DNA of 64,000 bases from Candidatus Zixiibacteriota bacterium. GTDB taxonomy: Bacteria; Zixibacteria; MSB-5A5; GN15; PGXB01. This document shows, in pieces, positions 27,131-34,824 of this stretch (position 1 is the stretch's first letter; each line of letters begins with the position of its first letter). The notes under the pieces are model-generated. The model saw nothing but the letters and a program-made list of their open reading frames with translations. It was not told where the DNA came from and did not search any database. The stretch lies in the NCBI GenBank assembly GCA_026397505.1, contig JAPLUR010000060.1:1-64000 (forward strand), in the 5' to 3' direction. The position numbers and the translations under genes were made by a program.

Positions 27131-27667
27131 ATGGAAGCAGAAGATGAACAAGAATTCACGGGTAGAGCAAAGGCGGGTGACCGTAGCGCCTTTGACCAGT
27201 TAGTGAGGCTCAATAAAGACAAAATGTTCGCTCTAACTTACAGAATGACCGGAGATCGCGAGGCTGCCCTCGATTTGATGCAGGATACTTTTTTTGCCGC
27301 TTTCAAAGAGATGGGAGGCTTTCGTCGCGAGGCCAATTTCTCCAGTTGGCTTTATCGCATTGCGGCCAATAAAACCTTGAACTACCTGCGGCGTAAGAAG
27401 TTAGTATCCCATATTCCTCTGGCTGGCGCTAATGAGCCGTCTTATGATATGCCGGATCTGGCTGGTTCCGGTGAGCTGAGCCGGGCGATCCGGTCCGGAA
27501 TGAACTCGCTTCCCCCAAAGCAGAAACTGGTTTTCAATCTTCGTTTTTACGAGCAGCTTCCCTTTGCAGAAATTGCAGCCATAATGAATAAGAATGAATC
27601 AACGGTGAAAACTCATTATCAAAAAGCAGTGAATAAGCTTAGAGAAATGCTTCAGGATTACAAGTAA
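27131..27667 (+). CDS. ECF-type RNA polymerase sigma factor
   Basis: A 178-residue sigma factor with region 2 (AFDQLVRLNKDKMFALTYRM, DREAALDLMQDTFFAAFK, FSSWLYRIAANKTLNYLRRK) and region 4 (LPPKQKLVFNLRFYEQLPFA, EIAAIMNKNESTVKTHYQKA). It directs transcription of a regulon released by a membrane anti-sigma factor, encoded just downstream with a four-base gap. The following Spy-like genes suggest envelope or metal stress as the signal (inference). Its own promoter was not identified. Confidence 0.95.
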   Translation: MEAEDEQEFTGRAKAGDRSAFDQLVRLNKDKMFALTYRMTGDREAALDLMQDTFFAAFKEMGGFRREANFSSWLYRIAANKTLNYLRRKKLVSHIPLAGANEPSYDMPDLAGSGELSRAIRSGMNSLPPKQKLVFNLRFYEQLPFAEIAAIMNKNESTVKTHYQKAVNKLREMLQDYK

Positions 27668-27671
27668 TATT

Positions 27672-28277
27672 ATGAATTGCGAACAGCTCAAAAAGGAATT
27701 GTCCCATAAATTGGGATTGCTCTCCGTGACCCCTGCGGAGAAGGAGCATCTTGACAGTTGTGCCGGATGTATGCAATACTATGAAGAGTTGTCCTCGCTG
27801 GAAGAGGGTCTGAGATTCCAGCCCAATCCGCTTACGAAAGAGGAATTCGCCCATCTGCAGGAAAGCTTGGAGAATAAAATCAGCCGTTTTCAGAATCGGG
27901 CTTTTCTGTTTTATCGAGTGGCGGTGCGTTATGGGGCCTCGCTGGCGGCTGTCCTCTTGCTTGTCTTTGTCTCGATGCTGGGTCATAACAGTCAGAAATT
28001 ACGGCCGCTTTCGGAAGGAGATTCGGTGGCGGCGCTCATTTCCGGCACTTCTGCCGGCATAATCACTGATTCTACCGAGGCGAGCAATCTGACCACCGAA
28101 AGTGCGGAAGGGACCGATACAAATGATGAGACTCTGGATGACCAATATCTTGACGTCATAATTGGCAATTATGTTGAGGCTTATGGGTTTAACGCCGGTG
28201 AAATGCTTCTGGGAGAGCTGAATAGTGATGAGCTTCGAATTTTAAAAAGTAGAATGAAAACAAAGGATATCTTATGA
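27672..28277 (+). CDS. zinc-finger anti-sigma factor, membrane-anchored
   Basis: A 201-residue protein with an N-terminal anti-sigma zinc site: Cys3 plus HLDSCAGC (the HxxxCxxC motif of ZAS/RsiW-like domains). One membrane segment at about residues 81-98 (YGASLAAVLLLVFVSMLG) follows, then a 90-residue acidic, Thr/Ser/Asp-rich periplasmic part. It should bind and hold the upstream sigma factor. Overlaps the next gene by ATGA, indicating translational coupling. Confidence 0.88.
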   Translation: MNCEQLKKELSHKLGLLSVTPAEKEHLDSCAGCMQYYEELSSLEEGLRFQPNPLTKEEFAHLQESLENKISRFQNRAFLFYRVAVRYGASLAAVLLLVFVSMLGHNSQKLRPLSEGDSVAALISGTSAGIITDSTEASNLTTESAEGTDTNDETLDDQYLDVIIGNYVEAYGFNAGEMLLGELNSDELRILKSRMKTKDIL

Positions 28278-28783
28278 GGAAAGAGAAATATTTTGCCCTG
28301 ATCTTTGTTTTGCTGCTTGTTCTTCTCTTTGGCAATGCAATTCGCGCTCAGGAGCCTGGTTGGCCCGGCTGTGGCCGGGGAGAAGAACGGGCCAGAAATC
28401 TGGAAAGCCTTCGACTCTTGAAGCTGATGGAAGCATTGGAATTGAATGATGAACAGAGCACCAAATTTATCTCCTTATTTGTGGACTTCAGAAAGGAGAT
28501 GCGCGGGATTAATGACGATATCCAGACTGAAATAGACCATCTATCTGAATTATTGAGCGCCGAGAAGCCCTCCGAAGATTCCATAAAGACGGAAATAGCC
28601 AGAATAGAGGCACTAAAGTCAGGGATGGAGGATAATCAAAGGAAATTTCATACTGAAGTTTCAAAACTATTAACCGTGGTACAGATGGGGAAGATGGTGG
28701 TTTTTGAGATGCGGTTTGAGCGGGAACTGATAATGAATGTCAGAGGTCTCCGCACCGGTCAAATGCCGCCGCTCGGCCCCTGA
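28274..28783 (+). CDS. exported Spy/CpxP-like (heavy-metal-sensor-type) protein
   Basis: A 169-residue protein with a signal peptide ending around NAIRAQEP, followed by an all-helical domain: LLKLMEALELNDEQSTKFIS, then long charged helices (IQTEIDHLSELLSAEKPSED, IARIEALKSGMEDNQRKFHT). The ELNDEQ..KF motif is the LTxxQ-like signature of Spy/CpxP/ZraP periplasmic proteins, which are chaperones or metal-linked stress sensors. Third gene of the ECF operon; probably a target or modulator of the same stress response. Confidence 0.8.
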   Translation: MRKEKYFALIFVLLLVLLFGNAIRAQEPGWPGCGRGEERARNLESLRLLKLMEALELNDEQSTKFISLFVDFRKEMRGINDDIQTEIDHLSELLSAEKPSEDSIKTEIARIEALKSGMEDNQRKFHTEVSKLLTVVQMGKMVVFEMRFERELIMNVRGLRTGQMPPLGP

Positions 28784-28818
28784 GTACTGCATAGAACTTA
28801 TTATTCCAAGGAGAAGAA

Positions 28819-29445
28819 ATGAAAAGAAACCTGGCATTGTTCGCAACCGTGATTCTGCTTCTGGCCCCGTTGGCCATGGCCCAGCCCGGTGGCTGTGGAA
28901 AAGGGATGGGCATGGGCAAAGGTATGGACATGGGAAAAGGGATGGGGATGGGGATGTGCCGGCAGGATTGCATGATGGGTGGGGAATGCGTTCATCCCGG
29001 CATGATACTCAAAATGGCCGATGAAATCGGATTGGATGCCGGGCAGAAGACCCAGATATCCAAAATGACTGAGGAATTCGGTGTTGCCCGTATCGACAAA
29101 GATGCTGAATTGGAGAAAGCGGAACTGAAATTACGCTATTTGATGAAGAATGATGGGGCGGAAAAAGAGATTCTGGCGGCGATGGATAAAGTCGGCCAGT
29201 TGAAAACTGAAATGCAGAAAATGAGATTCCAGCATCAGCGGCAAATCAAGGCTCTCTTGAATGCCGATCAGCAGAAGAAACTCAAAGAGCTGATGCCCAA
29301 GATGTGCGGCCAGGGGGGACCGGAAATGGGTGAAGGACCGGATTGCAGGATCGAGAAAGTTATCATGCTTTCAGATGATGATCCGGGCGATGCCCCTGGC
29401 AGAATGATGGGATGCAATAAGCCATGTGGCAAGAAGTCTAGATGA
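28819..29445 (+). CDS. exported Spy/ZraP-like protein with Met/Gly/Cys-rich metal-binding segment
   Basis: A 208-residue exported protein (signal peptide ...LLAPLAMAQ). Residues about 24-60 are extraordinarily rich in Gly, Met, Lys and Cys (GCGKGMGMGKGMDMGKGMG.. then MCRQDCMMGGEC), a pattern that binds soft metals such as copper or zinc. A Spy-like helical domain follows (MADEIGLDAGQKTQISKMTE, LLNADQQKKLKELMPKMCGQ), and the tail has more cysteines (PDCR, GCNKPCGKK). Strong AAGGAG start. Last gene of the ECF operon. Metal specificity is inference. Confidence 0.82.
   Translation: MKRNLALFATVILLLAPLAMAQPGGCGKGMGMGKGMDMGKGMGMGMCRQDCMMGGECVHPGMILKMADEIGLDAGQKTQISKMTEEFGVARIDKDAELEKAELKLRYLMKNDGAEKEILAAMDKVGQLKTEMQKMRFQHQRQIKALLNADQQKKLKELMPKMCGQGGPEMGEGPDCRIEKVIMLSDDDPGDAPGRMMGCNKPCGKKSR
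28932..28953 (+). other. G-quadruplex-capable tract in the Met/Gly-rich coding segment
   Basis: GGG-aaaa-GGG-at-GGGG-at-GGGG: four runs of at least three G with loops of two to four bases on the coding strand, preceded by further GGG runs from about 28908. It arises from the ATG GGN codon pattern. Confidence 0.6.
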
Positions 29446-29483
29446 CGAAACTAGTGTAACAGGCAGATTAATAAATCTGACAT

Positions 29484-29517
29484 AGAAGGCAGGTTTTTGA
29501 CTTGCCTTCTTTTTTTA
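29484..29517 (+). terminator. terminator of the ECF operon
   Basis: AGAAGGCAGG-tttttga-CTTGCCTTCT followed by a T7 tract. Confidence 0.88.
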
Positions 29518-29528
29518 TTGCGAATATC

Positions 29529-29551
29529 TGCCAATTTGGCAGAAAAATGGC
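29529..29551 (+). promoter_or_regulatory. palindrome and possible -24/-12 element before rnr
   Basis: CTGCCAATTTGGCAG (29529-29543) is a perfect palindrome of the size of a dimeric repressor site. TGGCAGAAAAATGGC (29537-29551) also puts GG and GC ten bases apart, as in sigma54 promoters, though the fit to TTGC is imperfect. A TTGACT-based sigma70 promoter follows at about 29555-29586. Confidence 0.35.
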
Positions 29552-29596
29552 ATATTTGACTTGACTTTTGTGGCTCGCCTTATTAACAATAGCGCC

Positions 29597-31744
29597 ATGA
29601 GTATTAAAGATCAGTATATAATTGATTATCTGGCCTATAAGGCCGGAAGACCTTTGAAATTGAGAGAGCTGGCTCACGAATTAAGAATTTCTGAAAAGGA
29701 ATACCCATCTTTCCGAGGCGCTGTCAAGAAGTTGATAGATTCCGGAAAATTGGTGAAGCTGCGGCGAAACCGATTGGGAGTCCCCTCGGAATTGAATCTG
29801 GTGGTCGGCAATATCTCTATTTCCAAAGGAGGATATGGAACGACCTTCACCGAATCAGGCGAGCCGGTTGTGATTCCTCCCTCCGATACTCTTACGGCCC
29901 TCGACGGTGATAAAGTCATGGTGCGGGTCGAGACCGGCGATGAAAACGAATTGCATGGTAAAGTAATTAAGGTTCTGGAGCGGGCCTCACGCAATATTAT
30001 CGGGACTTTCAGAATCGGCCGGAATTTCAGCTTTGTCGTCCCGGACAATAAGAAAGTCCAGCGCGATATTTATATTCCTGTCAAATTATCCCAGAAAGCG
30101 CGTGATGGCGAGCGGGTGGTGGCCCGAATCAACTCCTGGGAGGATGCTTTGAGCAATCCGGAGGGAGAGGTACTGGAGAGAATCGGTATGCCGGGCGAGC
30201 CGGGCGTGGATCTTCTGACGGTTATAAAGAATTATGAACTTCCCGAGGAATTCCCCAGAAAAGTAATCGAGGAAACCGAAGAGGCCGCCGCATTTTTTGC
30301 ACCGGAGGAATTGGGTCGGCGGCATGATTTCACCAAAGATATTATTTATACCATCGATCCTGAGGATGCCAAAGACCATGATGATGCCATTTCTGTGACG
30401 AAAACGCCCCAGGGATACCGCCTGGGAGTGCATATTGCCGATGTTTCTTTCTTTGTGCGCGAAGGAACGATGCTCGACAAGGAGGCATTCGAACGGGGCA
30501 ATTCGGTCTACCTTCCGGGGATGGTGATACCGATGCTTCCCGAGAAGCTTTCCAACGACCTCTGTTCTCTGCGGCCGAACCGCAAGCGGCTGGTTTATTC
30601 GGCACTCATCAATTTTGATGTTGACGGCAACATGCGGGATTGGGAACTCTGCGAAGGGGTGATCAACTCCAAGGCCAAGTTAAGCTATGAAGAAGTGCAG
30701 GAATTTTTCAACACCGGCAAATCTGGTGATAGTGTCGGCAAGGTGGCCGAGAATCTTCTTCTGGCGCGGCAGCTTGCCTCCCTGCTTCAAAAGAAGAGGA
30801 TAGCGGAGGGTTCTCTGGACTTTGATCTTCCCGAGGCCAAAATAGTTCTTAACAGTAGAGGGGAGATTATTGAAATAGGAAACCGTGTGCGGTTGGAGTC
30901 GCACCGTCTTATTGAGGAATTCATGCTGGCGGCCAATAAGGCGGTGGCGTTGCATGTCTTCCGGATGGGACAAAAATTTCTCTATCGGGTACATGACAAG
31001 CCCGATATGGAGAAACTTGAGGCGTTTTCCTATCTGGTTTCGACTCTGGGATACCATTTCCCGGTTTCCGACACGGTCAAGCCGATTCAATTCTCCCGTT
31101 TTCTGGAAAAAATAAAAGGGAAACCGGAGGAGGAGCTTCTCAACGAACTGGCGCTCCGCTCCATGAAGAAGGCGGTCTATCAGCCGCAAAATATCGGTCA
31201 TTTTGGATTGGCATTCACCCATTACACTCATTTTACTTCGCCTATCAGGCGTTATCCCGATTTGATGGTGCACCGTCTGCTGCGGAAACTGAAAAGCGGG
31301 CGTTACCCCGAAACATTGAGCAAGCGTATTGATAATATTTTGACCAATGTCGGGCAGCATTGCTCCGAGACCGAGCGCACCGCCGAAGCGGCGGAACGGG
31401 AAGCAATCAAAATCAAGCAGGTGGCTTTCATGGCCGAGCGGATAGGCCAGGAATATGTCGGAGTAATATCGGGGCTTCTGAATTTCGGTTTCTTTGTTCG
31501 TCTCGGCGGGACCGGGGCGGAGGGGATGGTTCGTCTATCCAGTCTTGATGATGATTACTATAAGTATGATGCGGACCATTTTCGTCTCGTGGGAAGAAGA
31601 ACCGGGCGTATTTTTCGATTGGGGGATCAAGTGACGGTGGGAATTCAGACAGTCGATAAGGTCAAAAACGAAATAAATCTTTATCTGGTTGAAGCCGCCG
31701 AACCCCGGCAACGAAAGTCTAAAAGGAAACATCGTCAAAGATGA
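29597..31744 (+). CDS. rnr: ribonuclease R
   Basis: A 715-residue 3'-5' exoribonuclease that degrades structured RNA. Domain order: N-terminal winged helix (MSIKDQYIIDYL..), cold-shock domains, the catalytic RNB domain with the metal-binding DPEDAKDHDDAIS motif at about residue 262, a C-terminal S1 domain (YVGVISGLLNFGFFVRLGG) and a basic Lys/Arg tail RKSKRKHRQR. The ATG at 29597 is preferred; a TTG at 29561 lies in the promoter region. No Shine-Dalgarno. Overlaps the next gene by ATGA. Confidence 0.95.
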   Translation: MSIKDQYIIDYLAYKAGRPLKLRELAHELRISEKEYPSFRGAVKKLIDSGKLVKLRRNRLGVPSELNLVVGNISISKGGYGTTFTESGEPVVIPPSDTLTALDGDKVMVRVETGDENELHGKVIKVLERASRNIIGTFRIGRNFSFVVPDNKKVQRDIYIPVKLSQKARDGERVVARINSWEDALSNPEGEVLERIGMPGEPGVDLLTVIKNYELPEEFPRKVIEETEEAAAFFAPEELGRRHDFTKDIIYTIDPEDAKDHDDAISVTKTPQGYRLGVHIADVSFFVREGTMLDKEAFERGNSVYLPGMVIPMLPEKLSNDLCSLRPNRKRLVYSALINFDVDGNMRDWELCEGVINSKAKLSYEEVQEFFNTGKSGDSVGKVAENLLLARQLASLLQKKRIAEGSLDFDLPEAKIVLNSRGEIIEIGNRVRLESHRLIEEFMLAANKAVALHVFRMGQKFLYRVHDKPDMEKLEAFSYLVSTLGYHFPVSDTVKPIQFSRFLEKIKGKPEEELLNELALRSMKKAVYQPQNIGHFGLAFTHYTHFTSPIRRYPDLMVHRLLRKLKSGRYPETLSKRIDNILTNVGQHCSETERTAEAAEREAIKIKQVAFMAERIGQEYVGVISGLLNFGFFVRLGGTGAEGMVRLSSLDDDYYKYDADHFRLVGRRTGRIFRLGDQVTVGIQTVDKVKNEINLYLVEAAEPRQRKSKRKHRQR

Positions 31745-33180
31745 TACAGAACATATTGGTACTTGCCAAACCGGAATTTGCGGAGGGGGATCCGCTTTTT
31801 GGCAGTACTTTCAGGGCGATGGGGGAATTCGTTTCAGAGCTGTCACAATTATATACTATCCTCAAGGAGCGTTCGGTCGAGTTGATTCTTATCGGTGGGG
31901 AATTTCAGGGGATTAATCCCGGGATCATAAGACGAATCAGAATGCGGGCGCCGGTTGTCGATATCTGGAAAATTGTCCCGACCATGCAGCATCAAATCGG
32001 CGACGAAGGGTTATCGCTTGATGGGTTCATCAGCCTGGCCGATGGTGCCGATTCCATCGCCAAGAAGGTCCGCCGCATTTTGTATCAAAAGGCTCTGCTG
32101 CGAAAATACGATCTGGTGGGGCGCTCGGAAAAAATGAAAATGGTCGCCGAAACGATAGATAGAATCGCCGCGACTGATATCAGTGTCCTGATAATCGGGC
32201 CCTCGGGTAGCGGCAAGGAACTCGTGGCCCGCGCCATACATACTAATTCCAATCGAAACGAGCGCCGTTTTGTGGCGGTGAACTGTGGGGCGCTGGCCGA
32301 GGGGATTCTGGAATCGGAGCTCTTCGGGCATGAAAAGGGTGCATTCACCGGATCGGTCGGCAAGCGTGAAGGACTCTTTGTGCAGGCAGACGGCGGCACA
32401 ATTTTCCTTGATGAAATCGGCGAGACGAGACCGGATATGCAGGTAAAGCTATTGCGGGTGCTGGAAGACGGCATTTTCTACCCGGTGGGAGGCGACAAAC
32501 CTGCCCATTCCGATGTCCGGGTAATTGCGGCCACAAATCGCGACCTGTCGGAGGCGATACGGGAAGGTGCTTTCCGTGAGGACCTCTATTTTCGCCTCGG
32601 CGTGGTCAAGATAATTCTTTCCTCGCTCTACGAGAGGAAAGAAGATATTCTTCCCCTGCTCTGCCACTTCGCATCGTGTGAAAAAGTAAAAGGATTCTCG
32701 GATGGCGCTGTTGATTTGCTCTTACGGTATGACTGGCCGGGGAATGTGAGACAGTTGCGCAACTTTGTGGCGCATGTGGCGGCGCTTCACCCGGAAGGTG
32801 AAATTTCCGTACATAATGTTGAACAGTTTATCGCCGAACAGGGGATAACGCAGCGACAACTGCCGGTCGTAACCGGGAGGACGCCGGATGAAGCCGGGCA
32901 TGAATTAATTTACCGCGCACTGCTCTCGCTGGGAAGCGAAATCAAGATGCTGCGTGACTTGATAACGGTCAATCTTCCGACCAGAACAGAATTCGAAAAT
33001 GGCGCCGCCGGGCAGCAGACAACAGTCGCCGGATCGGGTGGGACAATGCAGGAGGTGGAAAAAGAGATGATTGAAGCGGCGCTGAATGAAGCCAACGGCA
33101 ATCGCAAGATGGTGGCTCGAAAGCTCGGTATCGGCGAAAGAACGCTCTACCGAAAATTGAAGAAGTACCATCTGACTTGA
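31741..33180 (+). CDS. sigma54-dependent transcriptional activator
   Basis: A 479-residue bacterial enhancer-binding protein. The N-terminal 120 residues resemble a receiver fold but show no obvious phospho-acceptor aspartate (VELILIGGEF where the Asp would be). The AAA+ domain has Walker A GPSGSGKE (153-160), the sigma54-contact loop GAFTGS (200-205, Ser replacing the usual Ala), Walker B TIFLDEIGE (220-228) and YDWPGNVRQLRNF. The C-terminus is a Fis-type helix-turn-helix (NRKMVARKLGIGERTLYRKL). It is the only sigma54 activator in the window and a candidate regulator of the flagellar promoter at 48.6 kb. Confidence 0.92.
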   Translation: MIQNILVLAKPEFAEGDPLFGSTFRAMGEFVSELSQLYTILKERSVELILIGGEFQGINPGIIRRIRMRAPVVDIWKIVPTMQHQIGDEGLSLDGFISLADGADSIAKKVRRILYQKALLRKYDLVGRSEKMKMVAETIDRIAATDISVLIIGPSGSGKELVARAIHTNSNRNERRFVAVNCGALAEGILESELFGHEKGAFTGSVGKREGLFVQADGGTIFLDEIGETRPDMQVKLLRVLEDGIFYPVGGDKPAHSDVRVIAATNRDLSEAIREGAFREDLYFRLGVVKIILSSLYERKEDILPLLCHFASCEKVKGFSDGAVDLLLRYDWPGNVRQLRNFVAHVAALHPEGEISVHNVEQFIAEQGITQRQLPVVTGRTPDEAGHELIYRALLSLGSEIKMLRDLITVNLPTRTEFENGAAGQQTTVAGSGGTMQEVEKEMIEAALNEANGNRKMVARKLGIGERTLYRKLKKYHLT

Positions 33181-34824
33181 CCAGAATTCTCCATGTTTTC
33201 ACTTTCAGCCTGCTTTTTATCGTTATATCTGTACCCACTGCTCTGACTCAGATTATATCCGGTGAGGTTTATCCCTCCGATGAAGAGATTTTTGAGGCGT
33301 ACTTGCGCGGTGATATTGACTATCAAGCATATCTTAATCTGGTCGAGATATTTGACGGCGGAATTGACAGCACTGAGCTGTATCTTCTGGATGAAATTCC
33401 CGGCTTCGACTACTTTACTAATTCGTACCTGAAAAGCTTCACGGAATCGGAATCGGAGCAGGCGGCGGCATTTTTAAGTGTAAGCGAAGTCGAAAATGAA
33501 GTTAAGGCCAATGGGTATCTGAAATATCGAGGGTGGCAGAAACTTGGAGAAAACGGTGAGCGAAAAAACCAGTATTATATCAATTCATCTATTGCCGCCG
33601 ATTGGAACTTGACCGGACGATTCGAAAGGAATTATCAGCATATCGGGAAATGCACTCAAAGGGCGCTTACCTATCGGGGGAAACCGGGAACGCTGAAGAA
33701 AATAGTGATTGGGAACTATAACGCCCGGTATGGTTTGGGACTCACTGTAGGATATCGCGGCAGGCTCTTTGACAAGGGCGAGCAATCCGAAGATGCCTCC
33801 TGGCTCTTCCCGGTTTATGGCGGATTCAACGGTATCTATGCCGAGGGGGGGGCGCAAAAGCGACGCGGTCAAGTGGCTGATTCATTATGATCAGAACTCC
33901 GATTATCGCATTCGCGCCACCGCCCTCGATCTATCCAGACGATTCCACAAATTCCAGCTGGAGGGAATCCTTCTGGGGGCCATGGTCAACAATCGTATTA
34001 CCGGGGTGGAATATCGTCATTATCAATTGGGGATATCGGCACAGTATCGCGTGAAGGCAGGACAGGCGGCGCTGGAACTGGCCTTTCCCAAAAATGCCCG
34101 CACTCTTTTCCCGGCGGCGCTTATGGAATCGGAATATACGGAGGGCCCGATCCGGCTGCGGCTTTCGGCCTGGCATTATGATGGAGAGTTCCTGAATCTG
34201 ATTGGCGGGGGGCGCTCCGGGCTGCTTTATAGCGACGTTACAATCGACACCATTCAATTCAGTTTCCGCGACCGCCGCCATGACCAGCAGGGAATGCTGT
34301 TCAAAGCAAATACCGAGATGGGTCATGATATCACCACCGATTTCTCCTGTTCCATTTATGGTAAAGACCGCTATGAGAGAGCCGCCCGTCTGGTCGCCGG
34401 GCTGGAGGTGCCGCTATCCCTTCAATCCCGTGTAAGAATGGAATTTCGCCATTATGAAGAAAACCACCCGGGTGAGTTGGTTTTTGAAAATCAAGCCCGA
34501 GCCGAGTATCGGTTCTATTCAGACCGAATTTCTCTAAGAAGCTATCTGGGGTATAAGTTGGATAAATGGAATAATGAATACCTTTCCTGCTTCACACGGG
34601 TCAGAGTGTTCTTGTCATCACCGGGGACAACAGAAATCTGGCTGAATCTGGATAAACTGAATACCCGAACCGGCCGAATTGATTATTTCTACGGCTATCT
34701 GCGCGAGGCCTTCCGCCTGATGAAATATGTTGAGTTGGCTGCGAAATATTCATATCGTTACAGTCGCAGTTATACCGAGCGGGTAGAAGCGACTCTCTTT
34801 TTTGAGGTGAAAGTAGAATGGTAA
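33177..34824 (+). CDS. outer-membrane beta-barrel protein, frame broken at a G8 tract
   Basis: Two frames form one protein of about 548 residues. The first (33177 to a stop at 33890) has a signal peptide (LHVFTFSLLFIVISVPTALT), an acidic helical region (PSDEEIFEAYLRGDIDYQAY) and the start of a barrel. At 33845-33852, eight G residues put the ribosome out of frame. With seven, the reading would continue YAEGGRKSDAVKWLIHY and on through barrel strands to the aromatic C-terminus FFEVKVEW. An indel is therefore inferred: sequencing error, phase-variable tract or recent mutation. It starts TTG, overlapping the activator's stop, and its end overlaps the lamin-tail gene. Role unknown. Confidence 0.75.

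Noticed and set aside
33769-33890. Independent start of the second barrel-protein frame at 33769
   Set aside because: The region from 33769 is already coded by the first frame; strand-by-strand continuity across the G8 tract shows one gene split by an indel.
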